The notes under the pieces were generated by a model that saw only the letters and a list, made by a program, of their open reading frames with translations, ran no database searches and had not been told where the DNA came from. Both the position numbers and the translations under genes were made by a program. A DNA stretch of 64,000 bases, from contig OZ035962.1 of NCBI GenBank assembly GCA_964034945.1, positions 74,973,597-75,037,596 on the forward strand. Direction: 5' to 3'. Positions 45,491 to 56,748 of this stretch are shown here, in pieces. The stretch is from Chrysopilus asiliformis (lineage: Eukaryota; Arthropoda; Insecta; Diptera; Rhagionidae). Positions within the stretch are counted from its first letter, which is position 1; every line of letters begins with the position of its first letter.

Positions 45491-46125
45491 CAGTAATCCC
45501 ACCAACTGCGCGGTTTCGCAACTACGCGGTTAAGTATTTAATACCAAAATTTCGAACTGCACCATAAAAATTTCGCAGCTCCGCGGTTTTTTTTTTATAA
45601 TTTTCGTTTTAAAAAACCTGTTCTGAATATATATTTTGGTGAATCCCCGACAAGAAGGAATCAGCTGGTAATTTGGTATCTTCGTACATATTTGGTAATT
45701 TCGTGCTTATATTTAGTGCAAATTTTTTGTGCTTGGTAGTCAACTTGAATAAGCAGCTCTTAACACGTTCGTGACATTTGCTTTTTCAACTTTTTTTACA
45801 TTTGGACATCGTGTACCACGGGTGGTACACTAGCGATCAATTTATGTTAAAACTATATTTTTATACTTACGACTGTCAGGAATATTCAAAAATCGATTGC
45901 ACTATGCATGTACCATTATTTACTCGCGCGGTTTTAAAAAACTGTACATGTACCACCAGTGGTACACGATGTCACGAACGTGTTAATATGGACCCTGATA
46001 TGGAGCGTGTCTTAAAATTTCGGAGAAATTTGACAGCCGCTTTAGCCCCATACGCAGAAATTCATAATAAAAAACAAAACTCGGGTAATCAATCACTAAT
46101 AAAAAGGTTTATTCAAAAAGATTAG
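45491..46125 (+). mobile_element. Tigger/pogo-type element remnant, interrupted by a TTAA MITE
   Basis: CAGTAATCCCACCAACTGCG follows TA at 45489-45490, a typical pogo/Tigger tip. 45986-46125 encodes MDPDMERVLKFRRNLTAALA and ends SLIKRFIQKD, resembling the C-terminus of Tigger transposases. The right end was not found; a direct, not inverted, GCGCGGTTTCG lies at about 46187. Confidence 0.5.
45764..45982. mobile_element. TTAA-inserting (piggyBac-type) MITE, 219 bp
   Basis: Flanked by TTAA (45760-45763, 45983-45986). Ends CACGTTCGTGACAT and its reverse complement; subterminal TGTACCAC..GTGGTACA motifs repeat in both halves. It splits the Tigger remnant. Confidence 0.85.
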
Positions 46126-47489
46126 TAGTACATATCATATGTTTATTCTATTTTTTTTTAATATCATACAAAGTAGGGTTCACAGTGCGCGGTTTCGTTT
46201 GAACTCCGCATCTTCTATCTACGTCCCTGGGCATTAGTATACCATTTCTAAAATTTCGAATCAATATGTAATAGAAACGGTATACTCAAGCTATTACAAT
46301 TTTATTTTATTTTCATATAGAGTATAAAAACACCTGCCGGTAAGCAATGAAGCCCTATACTGCTATTTTCTAATTAGGCGACTTGAACTTTATTTTATTC
46401 CAACATAGATTGTTAAATTACAAATTTCCATGCGTGCACAAACATAACGTGCATAAGAGTTAGAAAAATTTAATAAATTTATATGTTTAATAGATATATT
46501 GTCCTTAGTATAATCGAATAGTTTTCTGCCATTTGTGTTGCTCTACATGTGCAGTGCATAGAATCTAGAAAAATTATGAAAAAATAATAATATACAATAA
46601 CACTCACGAAATAAGCCATTTATCCCAAGAGCACTATAATTATCTGGAAAATTATTAATGGAAATCATATGGGGAAAGTATTTGCATTTGCAAATTTAAT
46701 TTTAATGTCACGAAAGCGTAACTACAAAATTTACATATCGTTTTTCGTGATCGAAGTCAATTCATGCAGAAAATAGTTTTAGCGATAAGGCATTTAATTT
46801 GTGTCGGCGGACAAACACAAAAACCACTTTTGTGATGTGAAAATTTTATAATAATTATGCTATAGTTATGTGTAAATTTTATAATAGTTATTCTATTTAA
46901 ATATGAGTTCACGAGAATTGTAATAAAGTCCTTAACCTCACACAAGAAAAAAGTTTCACAAAAAAAAAATTTTAGGGTCTGTAGATTAAAGCGAAAAGAA
47001 AAGAAATTTTAAGCTTTTTTTACAGTTGTACTTAAAAACGAATTAATATGTTAAGCTATACTGGAATATGAGACAGCTTTGGCTACTGAAAATATCCAAC
47101 TCGACAGCATTCAACCAAATTTGAATATTCTGAAACAACGCTTTAAAAAAATGTATTGAAATATTTAGAGTAGGTGGTGGAAGAAACAAAACAAAAAGGT
47201 AATATAATCCATTATGAAATTAACCCTAATTCTCCTTTGACAAAATACAAATTGCAAATAATATAAAATACATTCTCTGTGGAATATTTTATTTATTAGG
47301 TTTCTTATTTTACTTCCGTTTTGTCTATATTTTTTTATTGGCTGGATTCTACCTATTCTAATAATAGATTTTCGTTCAACTGATAAACGATAAATGCCTT
47401 CCTACGGAAAATGTCACAAATTTATACTTTTTTTTCCACCGCGCCATGTCTTCTCATCAGCCTTATTGTTTTCCCTCTGGTTGGTGTCG
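46126..47489 (+). other. Intergenic stretch, nothing recognised
   Basis: AT-rich with no TE ends or domain-bearing frames seen. Confidence 0.35.
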
Positions 47490-48547
47490 TTCTTCTACAC
47501 CTAAAGAAAAAAGTTCGCCGACTGGAGTCGATTTTTGGGACAACTAAGCTTTTCACGTGCGGTCTGGCGAACAAAATTCACCTCCATTTGAAGGTCAGAA
47601 ATTACAATGGTTTACAACATTGTACAATTAGTCCAGGTAAACATTTAAACCATGTATATAAAACCAGAATTAAAGTATTCCCTGTCACAAATGTGTATTA
47701 ACCTTAGAATAGCTGTAAGCTTTCTTGTGATAATTACCTACTACAATTAAACTTTGCTTTCCCCAGTTGAACAGGCATATTTGAACAAAAGGAAACTAAT
47801 CGACTTTCACAGGCCAACAGTTCAAATTTTCCCATAAAAACGATGAAACGATGAAATGTTTAAGTAAACATATTTTTTGTTTACCTGTGGCAGGTAAATT
47901 TTAGTAGTTTGGAAGTGTAACTTATTCAAGCGCAATGTTTATATATCCTGAGCAAATTGTCCACCTCTTAAAGGCTTGCCGAAATTTTTGATCTCTTTCA
48001 TCGTCTCAATGCCTGCTTCAGGCAAACGTATTCTAATATTGCTGGCTAACTTCACTTGCTCGAAATAAATTTTTTCCCCTTAAGGGGTTATACTACCCAA
48101 GCGCGCTGAACAATGAACCTTTTTTTGAGAATTTTTTTCTCGATTACTAACGAATGGATTAAAATGGAATGTACTTCCATAGACAATCTATCTGAGAAGC
48201 TACAGTTAAAATTTCAAGTAAATCCGATGAAAATTGACTGAGTTTCTGACAACGCAAGTTTGGAAAACATACTTTCAAGTAATATAGTGCCACGGTGCCA
48301 TTTTGTATCAACACTTTTTTTGTATACCTCAATACATGTGTAATTAAGCCTCAAAATTTCATTTTAATCCATTCGTTAGTAATCGAGAAAAAAATTCTCA
48401 AAAAAAGGTTCATTGTTCAGCGGGCGTGGGTAGTATAACCCCTTAACGTTTTGGTAAACAGACATCTACCTTGCATTATAAACTTAGCCGGTACTAGCTA
48501 AAATAGTTGTGCAGCAGACTTGAAACCTTTACTCCATTTTTCTCAGT
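47490..48547 (-). mobile_element. CACTGA-ended repeat, copy 2 (inverted)
   Basis: Reverse-oriented relative of 37275-38690: left AAAGAAAAAAGTTCGCCGAC, right TCCATTTTTCTCAGTG. It carries a TTAA foldback inside. The frame at 47411-47701 crosses its left end and is not supported as a gene. Confidence 0.55.
48084..48442. mobile_element. TTAA-inserting foldback MITE, 359 bp
   Basis: Flanked by TTAA (48080-48083, 48443-48446). Ends GGGGTTATACTACCC; arms match almost perfectly for about 100 bases (TTGAGAATTTTTTTCTCGAT, ACTAACGAATGGATTAAAAT). The long, well-kept arms suggest a young insertion. Confidence 0.85.
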
Positions 48548-49622
48548 GTATGTCAAAAATAAGTCTACCCTTTAAGCTGTGGTAATTCCCCAGATCTCAT
48601 TAAGAAGTTAGATAATTTCGATGGAATTAATCTAATTATCCTGTGAAAGTAATGAATCCGATGTCATGGCATTTGTCACGTAAATTCGATTTATAGCCAT
48701 CCTTACTCACAAATTCAAATTTTTAGACAGACACTGAGAAGTCAATTGAGTTATATAAAAAAAGGGATGAGGTTAATTATGGTTGACGATTGAGTAACGC
48801 TAAATTCAAATCGATTGTAATTTTTATTCTTTATATATCTGCGGTTGTTTTATTTATTTATAAATAAAATAAATTATGCTTTGCCTTATTAAAATATTAT
48901 ACTTTTCGCAGTAGAAGATTTAACTCAAATTCGTGTAATATATTACACAAAGTTGAGGGAATGGTTAAAAAAAACCTCGCGTTATGCAATTCTTACAAAA
49001 TTTTTTATTTTCCTCGTCTTTTAAAGTTTAATTTTTACTTTCCTCTTCTTTAGAGGGAAAGTATTGTATTCATAACGGAGACCGACTCGAGAACGGGGGC
49101 AAACAGAAAATTTCCGATCACTACGAAATCCGTTTTAGGAAAAATTATGAGGATGTCCGTGCGTGTTGTATGTATCTTAAAAAATTTGACAACATGTTGA
49201 CCTAGCGACTTGAATGTTTTGTAAATAAGTTTTATAAAAATCGTAGTTTTTTATCAACTTTTAATGGTAACTGTAACAGGTACCTCCCATATATATTTTT
49301 TTAAATTTCATTTTTTGAAAATATTTCGAAACCTATGCCCTTTTGGGAAAAAATGAATATAACAAAATCCTTAAAAAGGATATAAAATTTTCTACATTTT
49401 TTACTTTAACGGTTCTCAACATATTTCAAAAGTTATTTTATAAAAAATAAAGTTTTTTGAAAATTTCACGGAAACTATGAAGAAATGCATATAACTAAAT
49501 TCAAGGAAAATAAAATTCCATGCAGTGTTTCCTTTAACATTTTTTACGTATCTTTAACAGTTCTCAAGATATTTGAAAAAATATAATTTTTTACATATTT
49601 TTCCGAGACTAAATATATTTTA
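48548..49622 (+). repeat. Dispersed repeat with GAGGGAAAGTATTG motif, copy 2, and flank
   Basis: ACTTTCCTCTTCTTTAGAGG followed by GAAAGTATTGTATTCATAAC and GGAGACCGACTCGAG at about 49035-49095 matches the reverse strand of 31200-31310. The following 500 bases repeat TTTTTGAAAATATTTCG and ATCTTTAACAGTTCTCAAGA. 48548-49000 shows nothing recognisable. Confidence 0.45.
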
Positions 49623-49762
49623 AAAAATCCTTATTAGGTGATACGGCCGTAGTTATGTATTTAATGTTTTTCTGGGCTTAGCGGCCTGAATATTTTATAA
49701 TTTGGTCCAAAAATTAAAAAAAAAAACAATATGTTTTCGAATATTTTTGTCCTTTATTATTT

Positions 49763-49806
49763 ACTCCGACGTTTCGACATCAATATCTATGTCATCATCA
49801 GGGAGT
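49763..49806 (-). ncRNA. Hammerhead-ribozyme-like motif, Penelope 3' tail
   Basis: On the minus strand the 44-nt core runs ACTCC, CTGATGA, a GACAT/ATGTC hairpin, GAAA, C, GTC, GGAGT. ACTCC pairs with GGAGT (stem I), GACAT with ATGTC (stem II), stem III is minimal. This order matches minimal hammerheads reported in Penelope-like elements; one extra U lies between CTGATGA and stem II. Activity is inferred. Confidence 0.65.
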
Positions 49807-50124
49807 TTGTTCATATACTACAATCAAACAAAACCACTTCTTAAAATTTATGTATGCACAACAATATTTAGACTTACATGACTATGTTTGAAAACAGTGA
49901 TAAATGTCTGGATACATTAAAAACGGGTTACACAAAAGTATAATAAATAAATAAAAGTCACAAAACGAGGAAAGAAAGAGAAACACAAATTATTTTAAAC
50001 TTCATATTTGATCAGCTGTGCTTCGTCTTATCAGAATTGATAGCGGTAACAATGATGCGTCAGCTGATTTTTGAAAAACGCGATAAATACACAAACAATC
50101 TAAAGATGTGTTAGTGTGTACGTA

Positions 50125-50341
50125 TTATTGTCTCGATCGTTTCGTCAAGTTTTCGTTATTTGTTTCAGTCCTTTTCCTTTTTCGATTTTTCTTCTCTTTC
50201 TCACTGTCTAGCATTGCACAATACGTAGAGCTGATGCAGTCTGTGTCTCTTTTTTTGTTATATGTATCTTCTGTGTAGATGTGCAATGCTTCGGAAGTGA
50301 GGCGTTTGAAATATTTTGATTCGTATGAGAGAATTGTAGTA
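50125..50341 (-). pseudogene. Penelope ORF, C-terminal tail of the main copy
   Basis: Encodes TILSYESKYFKRLTSEALHI and ends in a basic KNRKRKRTETNN...TKRSRQ, a likely nuclear localisation signal. It is separated from the rest of the ORF by the pogo-type MITE at 50342. The same tail is present uninterrupted at 57787-58002. Confidence 0.8.
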
Positions 50342-50601
50342 CAGTAGAACACGCTTAAATGCACATCGAATTTCGCGGAATTTTATGTGCATTTATCCGT
50401 GTTTTGCATTTATACGTAGCACGGAAGCACGGATAAATGCACATTAATGTGCAATTATGCGAGTAAAAGATAAACATGCAACTTTAATATTCCTGTAATA
50501 AACATTTAAATTCAACAAGGCTACACAAAAACATAGAACCTAATTAAGAATTCATTTTATCAAATAAAAATAACAATAATCACTTTTTTTTATGTAATTA
50601 C

Positions 50602-52240
50602 TAGGGCTGCCAAAAATATGCACTAAAAAAGGCGAAATATGCGCATATAATATGCACTAAAAACGGCAAAATATGCACTTAAATATGCACTTTAAAAACA
50701 TTAAAATTGCGAAATATAGTATATTTCACCCAAAATAGTGAACGGAACTTGTTAAAATGTGGTTAATTCGACTTATGTGGAAAATAAAAAAATTGAAAAA
50801 ATAATAGTCTGTCAAAAAGAATGACATTTTGACTAACAAAAAAATTTTTTACTTGTTTCTAAATTGCAACTATTAAATTTTAAGATATTTCGAAAAGATG
50901 TTAAATACTTCATATTGTCTATGGTATAATCGGGGTTAAAACTTGTAGAAAAATCTCAGTTGTTGCTACCACAAAACTTTCTTCCACAAAATCTACGACC
51001 CTGCGCAATTTACCCTATCCCTATCGTTTTGTCAACCAAAGACGACCTCAAAATGTACAAAATGTGAAATAACTTGAGAACGGTAAAAGATATCGATTTA
51101 CGGTAAAAGGTAAAAATGTAGAAAATTGCATTGCCTTTAATTCGTTTTTCAAAAGTTTTTTCGAAAAACTGTTAGTTTGCAAGTAATTCGCAAAAATATA
51201 TTTTTTACATTTTAATAAAAATATTTCAATAACGGTAAAAGATAACGGATAACTGTAAAAGACAAAATTGTGCAGAATGCCATTCTCATTAATTCATCTC
51301 ATATATACAGTAAGCAAAAAACAATTTTTTTCGTGATAATGGAAAAAAACTAATTTTTTTGAAATAACGGTGTATCTCGATAACAGTTTGAGATATCGAG
51401 TTCTAGCAATAGACATAAGTGTAGGAATTTTTATTTTCTCCAGGATTTGTCATACTTAACACTACTAAAAATGCGTAGTTTCGGAGTAAATTGAGAAAAA
51501 CCAATTCGCGATTTTTAAAAAGCCGCCATTTTGGTTACTTCCGGCTAACGGATTTCCACCAAAAGTTGATAGGATCGTCCCATTCCAGGACCAAGTATGC
51601 CTATAAAATCTCATGGCTCTAGCTGTATTAGTTTTTAAGAAATCTTGTACACAGACTGACAGACAGACTGACAGACAGACTGACAGACAGACTGACAGAC
51701 AGACTGACAGACAGACTGACAGACAGACTGACAGACAGACAGACTGACAGACAGACTGACAGACAGACTGACAGACAGACTGACAGACAGACTGACAGAC
51801 AGACAGACAGAAAGACATTTTTTTAATATGACTCCAATCGACTCAGGAGTGATCGGCAAATGTTTTTTAGGCAAAATTAAGAGGTCGAAATTTTTTATGA
51901 ATACAATACCTACTTTATTATACTTCGTAGAAGAAAGTAAAAACACATATTTATTTATTTTTAATATTTATTCTAGCTGAAACAGTCGAATTATAATTCG
52001 AAATGTACAAAAAAAAATTTGGTTGTTCATGAAAGTTGTAAAATATGCAACTAAATATGCATTATATGCATTTATATGCATTTATATGCAAATATGCACT
52101 AACGTGTCAAATATGCGAAATATGCAACAACAAGTGACCTTCATTCGCTTCTAAACTTATTGATTCGGATGAATAAAAAACTCCCGGAGCCGAAATCATA
52201 ACGAGAAGAAATATGCAAATGCATATTTTTGGCAGCCCTA
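50602..52240. mobile_element. hAT-type element, TAGGGCTGCC ends, 1639 bp
   Basis: Perfect ends TAGGGCTGCCAAAAATATGC and reverse complement, with exact 8-bp duplication GTAATTAC (50594-50601, 52241-52248). Subterminal zones are packed with ATATGCA/TATGCACT motifs. The homologous MITE at 60206-60689 keeps the unoccupied site at about 60431-60438. No transposase; the middle holds a microsatellite and a patch shared with 9783-10561. Confidence 0.9.
51651..51813 (+). repeat. Microsatellite, ACAGACAGACTG 12-bp period
   Basis: About 13 units with small slips. Open in several minus-strand frames, giving CQSV/CLSV-rich false ORFs (51465-51946). Confidence 0.95.
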
Positions 52241-52508
52241 GTAATTACATTTCATTTTTGCACATGTGCATTTAAGCGTGTAAAATTTCATATAATTTAT
52301 ACTTTTGCGGATGTGAAAATGGTTGCATTTAAGCAAGTATTGCAATTAAGCGTGTTTCATTTATCCGTGTATATTTATATGAAAAATGCTTAAAAATCCT
52401 CCATGCACAAATTTTGCGTGCAATTACACGAGTTTTGCATTTACGCGTGTTGCATTTAAGCGCGTTCTACTGTATTATCGAAATCAGGAGTATGTCCAGT
52501 ATCATGAC

Positions 52509-53648
52509 TAGGGCCCGGATTTAAGGCACTTATAAAATGGGAAAAAAGGCAGGCAAAAAGGCAGTATAAAAGACTGAATAAGCATTAATTTTTCAAAAAA
52601 AAGGCATTTATTTAAACAAAAGGCATTTTCATTGCACGAATATGACATATCATGTATCACAAAATTGAACGCAGAACGCTTGCAAAAAATTTCAGATAAA
52701 TTAAATTCATATAAATAAATTTAAAAAAATATATAAAAAGCTAATAGCCGTATAAAGAGCCTCACTTCATTTAAGTAATATAAGTGTTCGCTGCTTTTTA
52801 CCTACAACTTGTTATAGTGACGTTACTTTAGGTGCATTAAGAATCATAATAGGTAATACGGATCTAATACTGATTGCAAGAAATAATTAAGTGAACTAAT
52901 AAAACTTACCTAAAAGTTCTTTTCTAATCCCCGAAATTGTTTCTAAATAGCAGGTTTCCAATTTTTTCGTAACGTTGATTCATCTGGAATTTTTTCATGG
53001 CAATATTTTTGAAAAAAACTCTTTCAAAATATAATTATTCAATTTCCAAAGTGGAATATTTGCTTTAACAAATGCCATACATAAATCTCTAAAAAATTAT
53101 GAGTCGCTTCTTCTGCTGATTGCATTTTTGAATAACCCGACTTTTTTTGAACTTGCTTTCTGCAATAAATTCTTGTGTATGGCAATTTTTATGTGTTGTG
53201 TCACAAAATACTTTTTTGAATGATTCACTACTTTTTCGCACATTTTGCAGAAAAGCAAACTCCCGTCTGTCGAGAAACAGTCTTTACCAAATGTATTTAC
53301 AAGGTTCACGAGTATAAGGCGGTTTTCTCGTGTGATTTTTGGCATTTCTAAGATTTCAATTTACTACCAAAACTAAACTGATCGTACATTGGCGCAACTG
53401 TCATAAATATAGGCATTGCCAAATCAAAAAAAAAATAATGATAATTTTTATGGGTACTTAAATTACCCTAAAAGGAATTTATAAATCTTTTTAAGATCGG
53501 AATTATTAAAAAAGGCATTAAAAAAAGGCTAAATGGTCGAAAAAGTGGGAAAATAAGCAAAAATGCCTAAAAGGCAGTTATTATACAAAAATGAACGAAA
53601 AAAGCAAAATAGGCAAAATGCCTTTTTGCCTTAAATATCCGGGCCCTG
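52509..53648 (-). mobile_element. hAT-type element, YAGGGCCCGG ends, 1140 bp
   Basis: Left TAGGGCCCGGATTTAAGGC, right GCCTTAAATATCCGGGCCCTG in part, with exact 8-bp duplication ATCATGAC (52501-52508, 53649-53656). Subterminal AAAAAGGC/AAAAGGCATT repeats in both halves. It interrupts the Penelope ORF just after the GIY-YIG domain and supplies a stop after VDHSHD. Confidence 0.9.
53097..53345 (-). CDS. BED-like zinc-finger protein fragment inside the hAT element
   Basis: 82 residues from ATG at 53345. GSLLFCKMCEKVVNHSKKYF has CxxC, and QHIKIAIH supplies HxxxxxH, a BED-type finger as at the N-terminus of hAT transposases and in the hAT-derived protein CGGBP1. A Lys-rich tail follows. The catalytic RNase H-like and dimerisation regions are absent. 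It could be the leftover first exon of the transposase or a short DNA-binding product; expression is unknown. Confidence 0.5.
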   Translation of the reverse strand: MPKITRENRLILVNLVNTFGKDCFSTDGSLLFCKMCEKVVNHSKKYFVTQHIKIAIHKNLLQKASSKKVGLFKNAISRRSDS

Positions 53649-55466
53649 ATCATGACTATGATCTACTAATGCTGTATGGGGTCCCGACCAATGTTCTCTT
53701 TTTAAATCGTTTTTATGATTACTTATTCTCTTCTCAAGGTGTTGTTTTGTTTGTCCTACATAAGATAGAGAACATTGAGATCCAGTGTTGTTGTCTCCAA
53801 GACATGGAATTTTATAAACAACATTGGATCTCCTTTTCTCTGGAACAGCGTCTTTCAATTTTGTAAAAACATTGCGTAATGTTTTATTGTTTTTGTACGC
53901 CACGCTAATATTATTTGTATGTTCTTTGATGACTTTGTTAATTTTTTCGCTTGTTCCATTTACGTAGGTCAAACTTTTATATGTTTTTTCCTCTCTTTGA
54001 TTCAATGTATTGATTTCGGATTGAGTGCCATTATTTTTATTGTACCATTCTTTAAAAAGGTTGTTTATTAGGTAATTTGGATAATTATTGTTACCTAGAA
54101 TGTTCTTAATTTTATTTTTGTTTTGCTCTTGGTATACACTTGAACTAAGACCCATGACCGTGTTGATAAATTGTCTTGCAGTATTTATTTTTTGGAATTT
54201 TGGATGTTGGGAATAGAAATTTAGAATTCTGTTGGATGCTACATCTTTTTGGTACCAGTCTGTATTTAAACTTTTACTTTCATTTCTGATAACTATGACG
54301 TTAAGGTATGGTATTCTATTATTGTTTTCTTTTTCTATTGTAAATTGGAGTTTTTGGTGGTAGGAATTAAGGGTTTCGAGAAAATTGCAAATTTCTGAGT
54401 TCGGGAAAATTCCGAAAAGGTCGTCTACATACTTTACTAGTAATTTAGGATTGTACGTAAGTTTAGATAAAGTTTTATCTAAAAGACGCCTCATCACAAT
54501 ATCTGCGATAATAGAGGATATCGGGTTTCCCATTGGCATCCCAGATTTTTGTTTGTAAAAACAATTATCAAATGCACAGTAATTGGCATCTATTAGGCAA
54601 AATTCTAATATCTCAAAAAATAAGTTTTTGGGTATATTAGTACTTTCCTCTAGTTTGTGCCACTCTTCTTTGATTATTTTTATAGCAAGATCTACGGGTA
54701 TGTTAGTAAAAAGAGATACTACGTCATAACTTATCATTATTTCGTTTTCTTCAATGTTTATGTTATTTATTTTTTCTTTAAAATCAAATGCATTTTTTAT
54801 GTTATATGGATCGTCGTTGGTAAGTATTTTTAAAGTTTGGGCTATCAGTTTCGAAATATTTGATGAGGGTGTATTCAAAGATGCAACAATAGGTCTCATA
54901 GGTATGTTTTCTTTGTGTGTTTTTGGTAAACAGTATAATTTTGGAGCAATGGAATTGTATATTGTCAGTTTGGATTTTTCGGGTTTGTCAATGATGTTTA
55001 GGTCAAATAAGCGTTTAATTAGAATGTTATTTTTGTTTTGTAATTTATCAGTTGGGTCATTATTTAGTTTTGTATAAGTGTTTACATCGGCTAGTATATT
55101 TTTGACCTTTTCGTTATAATCTTTCTTGAACATTACCACGGTCGATTTACATTTGTCGCTGGGTAAAACAATTATGTCTTTGTGTTGTTTTAAGAACTCT
55201 TTTGTTTTATTGTACATACAATTGATGACAAATGTTAAGTGATTTGAGTGTTTGTTTCTGTTATTTTTGTCATTAGAAATAATATTAGCAATTTTTGTTC
55301 TCGCGATGTCTTTAATTTGAGGATTAGTAATAGTTCGTATTATTTCTTCTACGTCAGTTATTAAATCAAAGAGAGGGAAATCATGATAGTTTGGTTCTAA
55401 AGCAAATTTAGGACCGAGAGAAAGTAACCATTTTATGTCATTTGGGATATGTAACACATGGATCAA
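53649..55466 (-). pseudogene. Penelope ORF, central and 3' part: reverse transcriptase and GIY-YIG endonuclease
   Basis: About 600 residues open without a break up to the hAT insertion. RT motifs in order: SYDVVSLFTNIP (motif A), GMPMGNPISSIIADI (motif B, about residue 308), KYVDDLFGIFP (motif C with YVDD, about 345), then IPYLNV. The C-terminal domain has VVYKIPC.., SYVGQTKQHLEKRISNH: the GIY-YIG nuclease typical of Penelope elements. The first two dozen bases belong to the mariner insertion; the true N-terminus is at 57259. Domains look undamaged, so the copy was probably functional until interrupted. Confidence 0.9.
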
Positions 55467-56746
55467 TAAGTCCCGAGACTAACAATGAAAACAACATTTT
55501 TTTTGCCAAATTTTTTTTTATTCATCAATATAATCACCTTTTAGGGTGATACAATCGTTCCAACGCTTTTCCAATTTTTCAATACCATGTTTATAAAAAA
55601 AATTATCTTTCGCTTCAAAATAAGCTTCAGTTTCAGCGATGACCTCCTCATTTGAGCCAAATCTTTTTCCCTGGAGCATTTTTTTAAGATCAGCAAAGAG
55701 CCAGTAGTCACTGGGGGCTAAATCTGGCGAGTATGGGGGGTGGGGAAGCAGATGAAAGCCCAATTCGTTCAATTTTGCCATTGTTTTCATCGACTTGTGG
55801 CAGGGTGCATTGTCTTGGTGAAAAAGGATTTTTTTTCTCTGCATGTGCGGTCGTTTTTTTGCGATTTCCTCCTTCAAACGCACCAGCAAGTCAATATAAT
55901 AATCACTGTTGATCGATTTACCTTTTTCGAGGTAGTCAATGAAAATCACGCCATGCGTATCCCAAAAAACTGACGCCATGACTTTGCCAGCTGACTGCTG
56001 CGTTTTCGGACGCTTCGGACGGCTTTCGCCAGCTGTGCGCCACTCAGATGACTGCCGCTTCGACTCTGGAGTGTAGTGATGTATCCATGTTTCGTCCATG
56101 GACACGTAACGACGCAAGAAATCTTTTTTATTGCGAGTAAATAGCGATAAACAGCTTTCTGAATCATCGACTCGTTGCTGTTTTTGTTCCATCGAAAGCA
56201 ATCGCGGCACCCACTTGGAAAAAACCTTTTTCATGCTCAATTTTTCATGAAGGATAGTAAATGCACTTCCATATGATATCTGTGTTATCTCAGCAATCTC
56301 ACGGAGCTTCACTTTACGATCTTTCATTATAATTTTTGTCACTTCACTCACATTTTCCGGTGTAACGGCTTCCACAGGTCTACCCGAGCGTTCCGCGTCA
56401 TTTGTGTCGGTACGACCACGTTTAAACTCGGCAAACCACCGACAAATCGTTGCTTTTGATGGACAAGAGTCCGGGTAACATTTTTCAATCCCTTGTTTCG
56501 CTTGCACGGTGTTTTTACCCATTAAAAAACAATGTTTTATCAGAACACGAAACTCGGTTTTTTCCATTTTTTAAACAAACTACAAAACGACTTTACTCCA
56601 ACCTCGATAACTCAGCTGTTTCTGGTCCGATCGACTTAAAATTTTGACACGTTTCAAGCAAAGGTTAATACTCTAGAAAGACGTGGTTACTGGTTTACTA
56701 CGAGCGTCATCTCTGGGTTAGTCTCGGGACTTATTGATCCATGTGT
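55454..56746 (-). mobile_element. Apparently intact mariner transposon, 1293 bp
   Basis: 30-bp inverted ends are identical by eye (ACACATGGATCAATAAGTCC onward to CGAGACTAAC), with TA at 55452-55453 and 56747-56748. It carries a single uninterrupted transposase. Its size matches complete mariners (about 1.3 kb). It splits the Penelope ORF; excision at TA would rejoin the flanking reading frames. Confidence 0.95.
55518..56567 (-). CDS. Mariner transposase, full length, DD34D
   Basis: 349 residues, the usual mariner length (about 340-350), from ATG 56567 to a stop at 55518. N-terminal paired helix-turn-helix DNA-binding region (about 1-110) with linker GRPVEAVTPENV, then the catalytic domain: YVSMDETWIHHY (first Asp, about residue 157), LFHQDNAPCHKS (second, about 250) and YSPDLAPSDYWLF, whose last Asp lies 34 residues after the second. 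Signature WVPRLLS also present. All three catalytic aspartates are in place and there is no frameshift. Cut-and-paste at TA is the known mechanism. This is the most likely functional transposase in the window. Confidence 0.96.
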   Translation of the reverse strand: MEKTEFRVLIKHCFLMGKNTVQAKQGIEKCYPDSCPSKATICRWFAEFKRGRTDTNDAERSGRPVEAVTPENVSEVTKIIMKDRKVKLREIAEITQISYGSAFTILHEKLSMKKVFSKWVPRLLSMEQKQQRVDDSESCLSLFTRNKKDFLRRYVSMDETWIHHYTPESKRQSSEWRTAGESRPKRPKTQQSAGKVMASVFWDTHGVIFIDYLEKGKSINSDYYIDLLVRLKEEIAKKRPHMQRKKILFHQDNAPCHKSMKTMAKLNELGFHLLPHPPYSPDLAPSDYWLFADLKKMLQGKRFGSNEEVIAETEAYFEAKDNFFYKHGIEKLEKRWNDCITLKGDYIDE

Positions 56747-56748
56747 TA

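Larger units (their letters stand above)
50342..52472. mobile_element. pogo-type MITE (484 bp) split by a hAT element
   Basis: CAGTAGAACACGCTTAAATG at the left and its near reverse complement GCGCGTTCTACTG at the right are flanked by TA (50340-50341, 52473-52474). Removing the 1639-bp hAT insertion and 8-bp duplication leaves exactly 484 bp, the length of the uninterrupted copy at 60206-60689. The interior is rich in TGCATTTAAGCGTGT-like repeats. Confidence 0.9.

Noticed and set aside
47411..47701. 96-codon frame with a hydrophobic start resembling a signal peptide
   Set aside because: It crosses the end of a CACTGA-type repeat and has no homology cue or splice context.
51465..51946. CQSV/CLSV repeat proteins on the minus strand
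   Set aside because: Microsatellite translation inside the hAT element at 50602-52240.
54754..55077. Plus-strand 107-codon hydrophobic frame
   Set aside because: Antisense shadow of the Penelope reverse transcriptase.
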